Below, one piece after another: positions 27,581 through 36,176 of a DNA stretch of 42,156 nt. The translations under genes were made by a program, and so were the position numbers. The notes beneath the pieces were generated by a model. It did no database searches, was not told the origin of the DNA, and saw only the letters and a list, made by a program, of their open reading frames with translations. Source of the stretch: Terriglobales bacterium (GTDB lineage Bacteria; Acidobacteriota; Terriglobia; Terriglobales; Acidobacteriaceae); NCBI GenBank assembly GCA_035691485.1, contig DASSIZ010000051.1, positions 1-42,156 of the forward strand. Reading direction: 5' to 3'. Numbering within the stretch: position 1 is the first letter of the stretch; every line of letters starts with the position of its first letter.

Positions 27581-28843
27581 ATGATCCAGAAACGCGACTA
27601 CGGCGAGATTGTCCGCATGGCGTGGGAGACCATCCGCAAAAACAAGATGCGTTCGACGCTGACGATTCTCGGCGTCGTGATTGGCGTCGCAGTCGTGATC
27701 GGGATTTCTTCCGTGGTCAACGGGCTGAACACCAATGTTACCGGCGCCATCCAATCCATGGGCTCCAACCTGGTCATCGCCTATCACATGGAGCCCTTTA
27801 TCTTTGGCCGCATTCCCGACGAAATGCGAAAGCGCAAGGAACTGAACGCCGACGACGCGCTCGCCATGCGTGACCTTCCTCACGTGCAATCGGTTACCGC
27901 CGGGGTACGCTATTTTTCGCGGCAGTTCGGCACCGGCAGTTACGTGGTGAAGTACAACGGCCAGAAGGCGAAGAACGTGATTCTGGAGGGGGACATGGCG
28001 AGCGCGCGCATCGTCTATGACCTGCCGATCGCGGAAGGACGCTGGTTCGACGAGTTTGACGACCAGCACCGCACGCCAGTTATCAATCTCGGCGCTGACA
28101 CCGCGCTAACCCTTTTCCCGGAAGGCAATCCGGTCGGCAAGGACATCAACATCGAAGGCCAGTTGTTCCGCGTCGTCGGCGTCATGGGTCCGGTGAAGAG
28201 CGCCTTTGCCGGCGGCAAGAATCCGGACGACAACATCGTTCGCTTCCCGCTGAGCACGTTTCGCAAGCTCCATCCCGAGTTGAAGGACCACTGGATCACG
28301 GTCAGAGCCACCTCTCACGAGGACATGCCGCGCGCCATCGACGAGATGCGCCAGTTGCTGCGCCGCCGCCGCCATGTTCCTCCGGGCGCTCCCGACAACT
28401 TCGCCATCTTTACCCAGGACTCCCTCTCCGACATTTGGAACCAAGTGACCGGCGCGGTGTTCATCTTCATGTTTGCCGTGTCCAGCGTAGGCCTGATCGT
28501 GGGCGGCGTAGGCGTGATGAACATCATGCTGGTCTCGGTGACCGAGCGCACGCGCGAAATCGGAGTACGCAAGGCGGTCGGGGCGCGCCGGCGCGACATC
28601 ATGCTTCAGTTCACGCTGGAAGCAGTTACGCTGACCGCGCTGGGCGGCCTGCTGGGCGTGGCGCTAGGAGCCATTCTCACTTACCTGGTGCGTGTGATCT
28701 GGTCGTCTCTGCCGGCAACCATGTCCGTCTTCTGGACCATGACCGGCTTCTGGATCGCATGCGCTACCGGGCTTATCTTCGGCATCTACCCGGCATGGAA
28801 GGCCTCCAACCTTGATCCCATCGAGGCGCTTCGTTACGAATAA
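27581..28843 (+). CDS. ABC transporter permease, MacB/FtsX-type (second of pair)
   Basis: 420 residues, a paralogue of the preceding gene with no bases between them, so translationally coupled. Same layout: TM1 near 22-46 ([25 protein letters not shown]), a periplasmic core domain about 50-280, and three C-terminal helices. [29 protein letters not shown] is nearly identical to the loop in the first permease, and ends in [14 protein letters not shown]. The two probably form a heterodimer that transmits ATP-driven motion to the periplasm, for efflux or lipoprotein/peptide handling. Substrate not deducible. The 242-base gap after it holds a 9-bp imperfect palindrome (28933-28957) and no gene. 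Confidence 0.9.
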   Translation: MIQKRDYGEIVRMAWETIRKNKMRSTLTILGVVIGVAVVIGISSVVNGLNTNVTGAIQSMGSNLVIAYHMEPFIFGRIPDEMRKRKELNADDALAMRDLPHVQSVTAGVRYFSRQFGTGSYVVKYNGQKAKNVILEGDMASARIVYDLPIAEGRWFDEFDDQHRTPVINLGADTALTLFPEGNPVGKDINIEGQLFRVVGVMGPVKSAFAGGKNPDDNIVRFPLSTFRKLHPELKDHWITVRATSHEDMPRAIDEMRQLLRRRRHVPPGAPDNFAIFTQDSLSDIWNQVTGAVFIFMFAVSSVGLIVGGVGVMNIMLVSVTERTREIGVRKAVGARRRDIMLQFTLEAVTLTALGGLLGVALGAILTYLVRVIWSSLPATMSVFWTMTGFWIACATGLIFGIYPAWKASNLDPIEALRYE

Positions 28844-29085
28844 TTCTTCTAGCGCAACAGGAATGTGACATCAATCAGAGCAGTTCCGCACCAGCAGAGG
28901 AATCACCGCCCCGATCAGGATGGCGTTTCTAAGTGTGGAACAATCCTGGTTCTACACTGTGGTACGGAGCAGGTGGGACAAATCGGCCCCAGCCCGGAAG
29001 CAGAAACGCAACGATTGTGGTGTCCGCTGGTCGCCTTTGGTAAGCTGTTGTGCGGCGGATACACGCTTTTTCGCGCGAAAGAAAG

Positions 29086-30267
29086 ATGGTCCAGTTCTTA
29101 TTCAATCTGTTTTTTGTAGTCGCAGCAACCGGCGCTGTGTGTGGCTGCGGCTACTACCTTCTTTGCCTGGTCGGGGCACTGAACTTTCTTCGCGTCAGCC
29201 GGCAAGCCGCCGCCGCGCCCACGTGGACGCCGCCCGTCTCCATTCTGAAGCCGCTGCGCGGTACCGATCCCGAGATATACGAAAGCTTCCGCAGTCATTG
29301 CCTGCAGGAGTATCCCGAGTACGAGCTCATCTTCGGCGTCAGCGATCCCGACGACCCCGCCGTGCAACTGGTGGAGCGGCTGCAAGCCGAGTTCCCCACC
29401 CGCGATATCCGGCTCACGGTTTGCCCCAAGGTGCTGGGCACGAACCTGAAGGTCAGCAACCTGGTACAGATGCTGCCGCTGGCGCGCCATGATTACCTGA
29501 TCGTCAATGACAGCGATATTCGCGTCGACAGCGATTACCTGCGCCGGATCGTGCGCGAGTTCTCCGACCCGCGGGTTGGCATGGTCACTTGCCTCTACCG
29601 TGGCATCGCCGGCAGGACCCTGGGTTCGAAGCTGGAAGCAATCGGCATCAGCACCGATTTCAGCGCCGGCGTGCTTGCCGCCCGGCAGCTTGAAGGCATC
29701 CGGTTCGCGCTCGGATCGACACTCGCCTTCCCGCGCAAGCCCCTGGAAGCCATTGGCGGGTTTGAGCCGCTGATGGATTACTTGGCCGACGATTTCGAAC
29801 TTGGCGCGCGCATTGCCAAGACCGGGTTCGAGGTCCGGCTATCGGACGTCGTCGTGGACCACCATCTGCCTGACTACACTTTGCGCGGTTTTCTCCAGCA
29901 TCAACTGCGCTGGGCGCGCAGCACGCGCGATTCCCGGCGTTGGGGCTATACCGGCGTTGGGCTGACATTCGGCCTACCCTGGGCCATGGTGGCGCTGCTG
30001 TTGTCGGGCGGCGCTGCCTGGGCGTGGGGAATGCTCGCCGTGGCTGCGGGTCTGCGGCTGGCCATGGCGACGACGGTTGGCAGAACCATTCTTCACGACG
30101 TAGATGTCGCGCGACTTTTGTTCCTGCTTCCCTTACGCGACTTCGTTGCCATGATGGTTTGGTTCGCCAGCTTCGCCGGACACACGGTTGCATGGCGTGG
30201 CGATGAATTCATCTTGGAAAAAGGGAAGCTCCGACCTATCCGGGAGTGGCCGGCAGTGAGCGGCTAA
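29086..30267 (+). CDS. hpnI: HpnI-like membrane glycosyltransferase (GT2/GT21, ceramide-glucosyltransferase type)
   Basis: 393 residues from the ATG at 29086; an upstream in-frame GTG at 29050 is possible. TM1 is at about 4-34, with the cytosolic catalytic domain 47-290: PPVSILKPLRGTDPEIYESF, NDSDIRVD (Asp142/Asp144, sugar-nucleotide/metal site), LADDFELG (Asp235/Asp236) and the acceptor-site HQLRW (272-276). Two to three C-terminal TM helices follow. This order matches HpnI, which transfers N-acetylglucosamine to bacteriohopanetetrol. The rest of the hopanoid cluster is not in the window, so the acceptor is inferred from family resemblance. Confidence 0.78.
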   Translation: MVQFLFNLFFVVAATGAVCGCGYYLLCLVGALNFLRVSRQAAAAPTWTPPVSILKPLRGTDPEIYESFRSHCLQEYPEYELIFGVSDPDDPAVQLVERLQAEFPTRDIRLTVCPKVLGTNLKVSNLVQMLPLARHDYLIVNDSDIRVDSDYLRRIVREFSDPRVGMVTCLYRGIAGRTLGSKLEAIGISTDFSAGVLAARQLEGIRFALGSTLAFPRKPLEAIGGFEPLMDYLADDFELGARIAKTGFEVRLSDVVVDHHLPDYTLRGFLQHQLRWARSTRDSRRWGYTGVGLTFGLPWAMVALLLSGGAAWAWGMLAVAAGLRLAMATTVGRTILHDVDVARLLFLLPLRDFVAMMVWFASFAGHTVAWRGDEFILEKGKLRPIREWPAVSG

Positions 30268-30314
30268 AACTTCTCCGCGCCATCGCTTTGCAAGCCAGTG
30301 TTGGACTTAGTCTG

Positions 30315-30497
30315 TCAGCGGCCGATTTTTTTCTTCGGTTCCGGTCCGGGCTCCCGCACCGGCGCATCCGGCGCACTAGTCGGTTTGTCGGGAGGCTCCT
30401 TGACTGGAGCGCCCGGGCTATGCCCGGGTGGTTGCGGCGGCATGTTGTCGGGATCGGATTCGCGAAAGTTATAAGGCGTTCGGCAACCCGAGTGCAT
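30315..30497 (-). CDS. Small Pro-rich hypothetical protein
   Basis: 60 residues if started at the ATG at 30497. The C-terminal 42 residues are mostly Pro, Glu, Lys and Asp in PPDKP, APVKEPP and PEPKKK words, giving a disordered tail. The N-terminal 18 residues (MHSGCRTPYNFRESDPDN) contain one Cys. Small Pro/Lys/Glu-rich proteins of this sort are common and mostly uncharacterised. A GC-rich palindrome (CCCGGGC-TAT-GCCCGGG) lies within the frame. It is downstream of mrpD and convergent with hpnI. It may not be expressed. Confidence 0.4.
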   Translation of the reverse strand: MHSGCRTPYNFRESDPDNMPPQPPGHSPGAPVKEPPDKPTSAPDAPVREPGPEPKKKIGR

Positions 30498-30538
30498 TGT
30501 CACTATGATGCCCGCCCTTCCCTGTGGAGTTCGCGCGC

Positions 30539-32374
30539 TTAGAAGCCCAGCTTGATGAGCAAGGAAAGCGCTGCTCCCAATGCGGCCACTCCCAACGTGA
30601 GCAGCGCGACATAATCGCCGACATGACCACTGTGAAGCTGGCGCAGGCCTGCCATCCCCGCCTTCAGCGGCCGGAAAACAGATTTTTTCTTGGGCCAATA
30701 CGGTGAGAGTGAGAGTCCGGCCAGGGCCAGGGCCAGGAGTGCCGCTGCCATTGCCCGCCCGACACTGGAAGTCGGAAACGCGCGCTCCACCGGTGGCGGA
30801 TTGATCGGCAGAGATGCGTGATCGAGCACCATCGCCTGGTATCCGGCGGCATCAGCCATGCGATTTGCACCGGCTTGCGCGGCCAGGCGAACTCCGGGAG
30901 CCAACCCTATCGCCAGCGCGAGGATTGCAAGCGCTGCCGCCGGGCCGAACATTACCGCGGGAATGCGGTGTTCGCGGCTTCCGGCACCCGACGTTTCGGG
31001 GCCTTCTTCGATCTTCTTCGCCCCTTCGGGTCCGCTATCTTCTATCGGCCCCCATCCCCGGAAAACGCGCCCGCCGACCCGGAACACCGCACCCGCGGTC
31101 AGCATGGCGGACAAAAAGAACACGATCCAGATCCATCCCTGTCCCGCTTTTTGCGCCGATTCCTCAATCGCCGCCTCGCCCAGGAAGCTTGCAAATGGCG
31201 GCAAGCCGGCCAAACCCAGGCCGGCGAAGATCCATATAATTCCGGTTGCGTAAAGATCGCAGGCGCGCCCGCGCAATTCGAACTCGTCCACCGTCGCCAG
31301 CCGATGCAGCAGGATTCCCGAGCCAATGAAGAGCGCCGCTTTCACCAGCCCATGACCGACGACATAGAGGGCAACTCCCGCCAATGCGTCCGGCCTGAGC
31401 AACGCGAATCCGATCAGCATCAGTCCCATGTGGCTGATCGTGGAATACGCGAGCAGGCGTTTGAGGTGGCGTTGCCCGAAGCACATGACGCCGCCCAGGA
31501 TCGCGGTCATCGTTCCCACCGTCAGCAGTAGCCCGGTCAATGCCGGGCGATGCGGCGCGAGCGGGCCATCCATCGCGCTCCAGTACACCCGCGCCGCCGC
31601 GTACAGCCCCAGTTCCACCATGACCCCGGAGAAGAGGATGCACACCGGCGTCGGCGCCACCGCGTGCGCATCCGCCAGCCAGAAGTGAAATGGGACAATC
31701 GCCGCCTTCACGAAGAAGCCGGCCATGATGAATACGAATGCGGTCACAACCAGCGGTCCGGAATCGCCGCCCAGTGCGCGACCGATCTGCGCCAGGTTGA
31801 GCGCGCCGGTGTGGCCGTAGAGCAGGGCAATGCCGGTGAGCACGACGAAGGCGGCGATGGTGTTCGTGATCGCGAAGTTGAGCGCGCCTTGCAGGGGCCC
31901 TTTTTCCTCGACTTTATACCCGCACAGTGTGAACGCGCAGGCACTCATCAGCTCGAACCAGACGAACATATTGAACAGGTCACCGGTCAGGCTGAAGCCG
32001 CACATCGCCGCCAGGAACACCAGCATCAGCACATGAAAATGCGTGCCCACGGAATCGAAGTAGTGCCAGGAGAAAATGAAGGCAGCGATAACCAGCAGGC
32101 TCGCAAACGATGCCAGGCCCGCGCCGAACGTATCGATGGAAAAGAGAATTCCGAGCGCGACGCCGGCGCGCGGCGTCCACCCGCCAAACCAGTACTCCAG
32201 CGGTTGCCGCGCCGCCATTCGCATCAGTTCCAGGCAGATTCCCAACACCGATGCGCTGGCCAGGAACGCGGCGCCATCCGCCACGCGCCGGGGAACAATC
32301 TTATTCGCGCCGGCGAGAATCGCGGCCACGCTCAGCGGGATCACCACCGGCAGCGGCGCAAGTTGACTGGTCAT
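30539..32374 (-). CDS. mrpD: Cation/proton antiporter subunit MrpD/MbhH (ND4/ND5-like)
   Basis: Proton/ion-translocating antiporter-like subunit related to NuoL/M/N. 611 residues; the ATG at 32374 overlaps the mrpC stop as ATGA. About 14 membrane helices. Conserved NuoM/MrpD-type segments are DLFNMFVWFELMSACAFTL (lysine/glutamate channel helix), FFVKAAIVPFHFWLADAHAVAPTPV and RLLAYSTISHMGLML. A hydrophilic loop of about 30 residues with Glu-rich sequence lies near residues 475-505. It is the only large ND5-like subunit in this cluster. The last gene of the Mrp/Mbh-type block. Confidence 0.93.
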   Translation of the reverse strand: MTSQLAPLPVVIPLSVAAILAGANKIVPRRVADGAAFLASASVLGICLELMRMAARQPLEYWFGGWTPRAGVALGILFSIDTFGAGLASFASLLVIAAFIFSWHYFDSVGTHFHVLMLVFLAAMCGFSLTGDLFNMFVWFELMSACAFTLCGYKVEEKGPLQGALNFAITNTIAAFVVLTGIALLYGHTGALNLAQIGRALGGDSGPLVVTAFVFIMAGFFVKAAIVPFHFWLADAHAVAPTPVCILFSGVMVELGLYAAARVYWSAMDGPLAPHRPALTGLLLTVGTMTAILGGVMCFGQRHLKRLLAYSTISHMGLMLIGFALLRPDALAGVALYVVGHGLVKAALFIGSGILLHRLATVDEFELRGRACDLYATGIIWIFAGLGLAGLPPFASFLGEAAIEESAQKAGQGWIWIVFFLSAMLTAGAVFRVGGRVFRGWGPIEDSGPEGAKKIEEGPETSGAGSREHRIPAVMFGPAAALAILALAIGLAPGVRLAAQAGANRMADAAGYQAMVLDHASLPINPPPVERAFPTSSVGRAMAAALLALALAGLSLSPYWPKKKSVFRPLKAGMAGLRQLHSGHVGDYVALLTLGVAALGAALSLLIKLGF

Positions 32375-32715
32375 CCGCGCAGCTCCTGCAGCTTGTCCGG
32401 ATTTAGAGTGCGGAACCGCTTCTGCGCCTGCAGCGCGAGCGCCAGCAGCAGCGCGGCGACCGTCGCCTCCACGACGATATCGGTCAGCATCAGCGCTTGC
32501 ACCACCGGATCCACCGCCGGCGTTCCCACAGGCGGTCCGGCAAACACGGGAGCCACTCCGCCGACCTTGTATCCGATTGCGAGCAGCAACACGTAGGTTG
32601 ACGATTGCACCACCACGATACACATGATGAGGTGAATGAAATTCTTGCTGGTCACTACGCCGTAGAGGCCGATGATGAACAGCCATGCCGCAATCGCGTA
32701 GGGAAGAAAGGTCAT
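32371..32715 (-). CDS. mrpC: Cation/proton antiporter subunit MrpC/MbhG (NuoK-like)
   Basis: 114 residues, three transmembrane helices (about 5-22, 28-50 and 74-97), the NuoK/MnhC fold that forms part of the proton path. The loop FAGPPVGTPAVDPVVQALMLTDIVVEAT is diagnostic for MnhC (DPVVQALMLTDIVI in the family). Starts with ATG at 32715 overlapping the stop of the upstream MbhE/MnhB gene (ATGA), and ends overlapping mrpD. Such 4-base overlaps imply translational coupling and equimolar synthesis. Confidence 0.95.
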   Translation of the reverse strand: MTFLPYAIAAWLFIIGLYGVVTSKNFIHLIMCIVVVQSSTYVLLLAIGYKVGGVAPVFAGPPVGTPAVDPVVQALMLTDIVVEATVAALLLALALQAQKRFRTLNPDKLQELRG

Positions 32716-33488
32716 TGTGGCCCCCGGAGCCGCAGCTCCAACGTTTGTTCAAGGAACGCGTGCATCAGCAATACGAATCCGCCTGCAACTTCCAACCCGA
32801 CGCTTGCGCTGATCACCGCAATGGTTCCGGCGGAGTTGATATTGCCGGTTGTTCCCAGCGGCAATACGTTCTGCAGGAACACTCCCCCGGCGATCATTCC
32901 CAGCAATCCGATCACGGCGTATCCCAGTGCGCCAATTGCCTCGCCAACTTCCAGCAGCGTGTGCGCGGCGACTTTCTTGAACGTCTTGTAATCTCCGGCC
33001 AGGTAAACCAGCAACGGCGCGGTGGCCAGGATCACTCCGCCCTGGAATCCGCCACCGGGCGTAATTTGTCCATGGCTCACGATGTAGATTCCAAAAACAA
33101 CCAGCGGCCCGATCAGCGCCAGCGTCGTCACCTTGAGCGCTTCGCTGGGCTCAGGTGCATGGCGCCCGGGCTGCTGGTCGTCACGGGCGAAGGCTTCGTC
33201 TTCCTGCTTCGACTCTTCACGCTGGTGACGAAGCAGGGTCAGGACTCCTATCACGGAGGCGAAGAAAATGAATTCTTCTCCCAGGGTGTCAAATCCCCGG
33301 TAATCGAAGTTGACCGCTGTCACCAAGTCGGTTGCGTGGCGCTCATAGACGCCTACCTGGTTGATCAGGTCGCCGTACGGCCCTTGGTAATGACCCAATG
33401 GCGGCAGGCCGCTAGCGCCCCACAGGTAGAGCAGGATTAGCCCGAATGCCGAGACGGTAAACACGATCAGTCGCGCGCTGCGGGTCAC
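32712..33488 (-). CDS. Fused MbhE-MnhB (MrpA C-terminal-like plus MrpB) antiporter subunit
   Basis: 258 residues from a GTG at 33488, which overlaps the upstream stop as GTGA. Residues about 1-100 match the MbhE/MrpA C-terminal piece (LYLWGASGLPPLGHY, DLVTAVNFDYRGFDTLGEEFIFFASVIGVLTLLR). After a charged linker, residues about 125-250 are MnhB (LIGPLVVFGIYIVSHGQITPGGGFQGGVILATAPLLVYLAG). In many genomes these are separate (mbhE, mbhF) or sit at the end of mrpA and in mrpB; here one open frame carries both. Provides an ion-path helix set between mrpC and mbhD. No ATP or redox motif. Confidence 0.88.
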   Translation of the reverse strand: MTRSARLIVFTVSAFGLILLYLWGASGLPPLGHYQGPYGDLINQVGVYERHATDLVTAVNFDYRGFDTLGEEFIFFASVIGVLTLLRHQREESKQEDEAFARDDQQPGRHAPEPSEALKVTTLALIGPLVVFGIYIVSHGQITPGGGFQGGVILATAPLLVYLAGDYKTFKKVAAHTLLEVGEAIGALGYAVIGLLGMIAGGVFLQNVLPLGTTGNINSAGTIAVISASVGLEVAGGFVLLMHAFLEQTLELRLRGPQ

Positions 33489-33787
33489 GCCGCCTCCCTG
33501 CCTTCGGACTTTTCTTTCGGCTTGTTCTGCTTGTCCTGAAACTCCGCAATCTGGCTGTTCAGCCGCACCTTGGCGAGCGTCAGCAGGATCATCAAGGGCA
33601 ATGCAACGGCTCCAATGACAATCTGCGACAGCGCCACGTCGGGCGCCTGGAAGATAAAAAACATCAGCGCCAGTATGAGCCCGTAATAGGTAAGTCCGAT
33701 CGCCTGCCGGGCAGGATCGCGCGTGAGCACGACCGCCGTACCGGCTATCCCCACCATCAGCAGAATCGTGATTTGCAGCAGAAGCAC
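33485..33787 (-). CDS. MbhD-like antiporter subunit (DUF4040, NuoJ-like)
   Basis: 100 residues from a GTG at 33787, two bases after mrpG's stop. Three helices: LLLQITILLMVGIAGTAVVLT, IGLTYYGLILALMFFIFQAPDVALSQIVIGAV and ALPLMILLTLAK, then a Lys/Glu-rich tail. The helix QAPDVALSQI is the MbhD/MrpA-C signature (APDVALTEAVVGA in the family). In classical Mrp complexes this segment belongs to the C-terminal part of MrpA; here it is a free-standing gene, as in archaeal Mbh modules. It overlaps the next gene. Confidence 0.9.
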   Translation of the reverse strand: MLLLQITILLMVGIAGTAVVLTRDPARQAIGLTYYGLILALMFFIFQAPDVALSQIVIGAVALPLMILLTLAKVRLNSQIAEFQDKQNKPKEKSEGREAA

Positions 33788-33789
33788 GG

Positions 33790-34164
33790 TTATTCGTTCT
33801 CCTGGCGGTGCCGGTCGCTTTCGGCGCCGCCGCGTCCGTGGGTTCCCGGCAGCTGCTCATACGGGTTCGACGACCAGTGTCCCAGCGTCCTGACGCGCGC
33901 GGCCCGGGCCGTGGCGTGTGTAACGATGGCGTTAATCAGCAGCAGGACCAGGCACACAAAAATGGTTTTCACCGTCGCCTGGCCCCAACCTTCCTCGATC
34001 ACAACCGCGGCCAGGATGGCAAAAGCGCAAATCGTGGTCACCGTCGACAGGTAGTGCAGCCGCTCATAGAAATTCGGCATGACCAGAATGCCGAGACAAC
34101 ACAGCCATGCGACCACCACCGCGATCCCCAGCAACACCTCCACCGCAATGGTTGCGGCGCTCAC
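33790..34164 (-). CDS. mrpG: Cation/proton antiporter subunit MrpG/MbhC
   Basis: 124 residues. A GTG at 34164 overlaps the mrpF stop as GTGA and matches the coupling style of the other genes; a GTG six bases upstream at 34170 is the alternative. Three helices (about 5-30, 45-67, 70-90) in the MnhG/PhaG order: GIAVVVAWLCCLGILVMPNFYERLHYLSTVTTICAFAILAAVVI. Followed by a longer hydrophilic tail (GHWSSNPYEQLPG...) than in most relatives, ending in RHRQENE. The next gene starts after 2 bases. Confidence 0.92.
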   Translation of the reverse strand: MSAATIAVEVLLGIAVVVAWLCCLGILVMPNFYERLHYLSTVTTICAFAILAAVVIEEGWGQATVKTIFVCLVLLLINAIVTHATARAARVRTLGHWSSNPYEQLPGTHGRGGAESDRHRQENE

Positions 34165-34412
34165 AGCCACCTCTCCAGGAAACGCACGAAAACCAGGCCT
34201 CCCCCAAGCGTCAGCAACGCCAAGGCGACCGCCAGATCGTAGAAGTTAGGGTTGCTCATCCCCTGCGCCAGCAGCAGCAGGATCAGGCAATCGAGGATTC
34301 CGGCCATCTCCAGGCCTACGATCCGGTCCATGGCCGTCCCTTTGAAGCACACGATTCCACACGGAATCAGCGCGAACACGAGGGCAGCCGCGGCGATGAG
34401 CCAGGCGTTCAC
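34161..34412 (-). CDS. mrpF: Cation/proton antiporter subunit MrpF/MbhB
   Basis: 83 residues, GTG start at 34412 overlapping the mrpE stop (GTGA). Three helices: WLIAAAALVFALIPCGIVCF, DRIVGLEMAGILDCLILLLLAQG and FYDLAVALALLTLGGGLVFVRFLE, the standard MnhF arrangement. The DR-x-V-GLE helix corresponds to the family's DR-x-x-ALD segment. Ends inside mrpG. Confidence 0.93.
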   Translation of the reverse strand: MNAWLIAAAALVFALIPCGIVCFKGTAMDRIVGLEMAGILDCLILLLLAQGMSNPNFYDLAVALALLTLGGGLVFVRFLERWL

Positions 34413-34984
34413 GCTTCCACCCCGTCACGCCGGGCGTGCCGGGGACCCCGGGCTTGCGGCGCCTCCATAATTGCTTCTTTGCTGGCGCCGAGCTTTTGCG
34501 CGATCAGCGGAACCCCGGTTTTAGAGACCTGGTGCACGAGCATGCGCTGTTCCTTGATGTCGATCCCGAGCACGATGAAATTCGGCGGGATCGTCAGGTA
34601 GGCGGTCATCAGCGTGCGCCGCGCCCAGCTTTCCGCGTCGTCACCGCCGGCTTGCATGCGGATCGAGACGAACTCCGCCTCCGATTTCTTGCCGGCGATA
34701 TGCTTGACCATGGCGGCCATAATCGCCCAGCTGCCATCCAGCGCGTACCATGCCTCCCAGAAGATCAGCGGCAGCCACTGCATTTTTGGCTTGAACCTGG
34801 CGAACTTCGCGGACTTGATCGAGGCGTCAGCCACCGACGCGATCAGCGCTGCAAGCGCCCCGGCGATGAACTCCTGCCGCTTCATCATGCTGACGAACAG
34901 CATCCACACGGCGAGCAGGACCAGGTACTCGAGCACGGATTTCCTGATGGCGTCGAAGACGCGCGATTGCGATCGGGCAGACAT
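34409..34984 (-). CDS. mrpE: Cation/proton antiporter subunit MrpE/MbhA
   Basis: 191 residues from the ATG at 34984. An N-terminal membrane part with at least two hydrophobic helices (EYLVLLAVWMLFVSMM and the WLPLIFWEAWYALDGSWAIMAAMVKHI region) is followed by the soluble ferredoxin-like domain typical of MnhE, with RTLMTAYLTIPPNFIVLGID the signature strand (S-x-T-x-x-PGT in many members is TIPPN here). First gene of the antiporter block; a 71-base gap separates it from the upstream SDR gene and no obvious terminator is in it. Confidence 0.9.
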   Translation of the reverse strand: MSARSQSRVFDAIRKSVLEYLVLLAVWMLFVSMMKRQEFIAGALAALIASVADASIKSAKFARFKPKMQWLPLIFWEAWYALDGSWAIMAAMVKHIAGKKSEAEFVSIRMQAGGDDAESWARRTLMTAYLTIPPNFIVLGIDIKEQRMLVHQVSKTGVPLIAQKLGASKEAIMEAPQARGPRHARRDGVEA

Positions 34985-35055
34985 GGGCAAGCAGCCGGCA
35001 TTCCTGGGTCGAAACGCCTGCTTCGGTAGAGCGAAGACGCCGAGCGCAGGTTGCC

Positions 35056-36165
35056 TTACGCGGGATGTCCGACCGGTCGCAGTGGCTCTTCTCCGTTCCG
35101 TCTGCGCTCGGGATACTGGTGCAACTCCCTGGCGGCGCGCCGGCCGAAGCTGGTGAGCACGGAGTCGGATACCGCGGATTCACTGTCTTTTCCGAGATGC
35201 CGCTGCTGGTCCGTCTTCTCCGGTGACGGCAACAGGCGATTCACCGCCGCCATCAGTTCCGACGCCGTGCCCGGCGCCAGCCCGTTCAGGATTGCCAGGA
35301 GCCGCGCCTGCGGCGTCAGGATGATCTCGGCGTCACCGCGACGTATGGCCGATACTATCTTTCGTGCTGCGCGCCGTCCGTTCATCGCCAACACCGGGAT
35401 GGCGGATGAAAGGCTGAACCACCCGTACTCGGCGCGGTTCTGTCCCTTGAACCACGCGTTCACGAACGAACCGGTGCGCATCAACCCCGGCACCACCGTC
35501 GTGACTTTGATCCCGTACTTCGCCACTTCCGCGTGCAACCCTTCCGAAAATCCGACCGCCGCAAACTTCGCCGCGGTGTATGGCAGAAGGTGGGGCACCG
35601 CGATTTTCCCACCGATGGAGGTAATGTTTGCGATCCGCCCGCTGCGCCGCTCCATCATGTGCGGCAGCACCGCGAGAGTGGGATACACCACGCCCCAGAA
35701 CATGGTGTCCATTGCTTCCTGGTAATCGGTCAGCGACTGCGAAGGCAGGGGCCCGACCGTGATCACACCGGCGTTGTTGATCAGGATGTCGATGCGCCCG
35801 AAACGGTCCATCGCTTGCCGCACCGTGCGCACCACGTCGTCGTGACTGCCGACATCGCACTGGATGGCGAGCACCTCCGCGCCGGTGCGCGCCAGTTCCT
35901 CGCGTGCCCATTCCAGTTCGTCCAGGTCGCGCGCGCAGATCACCAGCGTTGCGCCTTGCGCCGCCAGTTCGGTAGCCATGGCCAGGCCCAAGCCGCGCGA
36001 CCCGCCCGTGATCAGCGCCACCTTGCCTCGTACTTCCTCACCGCGCGTCATCCGACGCCACGCGCTCAGGCCGAGCAGCCCAACCCCCACGCCGGCCGCT
36101 GCCGTCCCGACTGCGCCTGCCGCTCCCAACCATGCCATCCGCCGCAATGTCTTTTTGATTTTCAT
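35056..36165 (-). CDS. Membrane-anchored short-chain dehydrogenase/reductase
   Basis: NAD(P)-dependent oxidoreductase with an N-terminal anchor. 369 residues from the ATG at 36165, preferred because GGAG lies 6 bases upstream. Two earlier ATGs (36180, 36177) overlap the FNT stop. Residues 11-36 form one transmembrane helix (AWLGAAGAVGTAAAGVGVGLLG). The Rossmann domain begins at ALITGGSRGLG (50-60), with NNAG (130-133), Ser183, and the YxxxK pair Tyr196/Lys200 in YTAAKFAAVGFSEGL. The C-terminal 60 residues are Arg-rich and not conserved. Sits between the FNT channel and mrpE, so may be co-transcribed with them; substrate unknown. Confidence 0.86.
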   Translation of the reverse strand: MKIKKTLRRMAWLGAAGAVGTAAAGVGVGLLGLSAWRRMTRGEEVRGKVALITGGSRGLGLAMATELAAQGATLVICARDLDELEWAREELARTGAEVLAIQCDVGSHDDVVRTVRQAMDRFGRIDILINNAGVITVGPLPSQSLTDYQEAMDTMFWGVVYPTLAVLPHMMERRSGRIANITSIGGKIAVPHLLPYTAAKFAAVGFSEGLHAEVAKYGIKVTTVVPGLMRTGSFVNAWFKGQNRAEYGWFSLSSAIPVLAMNGRRAARKIVSAIRRGDAEIILTPQARLLAILNGLAPGTASELMAAVNRLLPSPEKTDQQRHLGKDSESAVSDSVLTSFGRRAARELHQYPERRRNGEEPLRPVGHPA

Positions 36166-36176
36166 AGTCTGCTCCA

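Noticed and set aside
28933-28957. Imperfect 9-bp palindrome GTGTGGAAC / GTTCTACAC as an insertion-sequence end
   Set aside because: There is no partner copy, target-site duplication or transposase remnant nearby.
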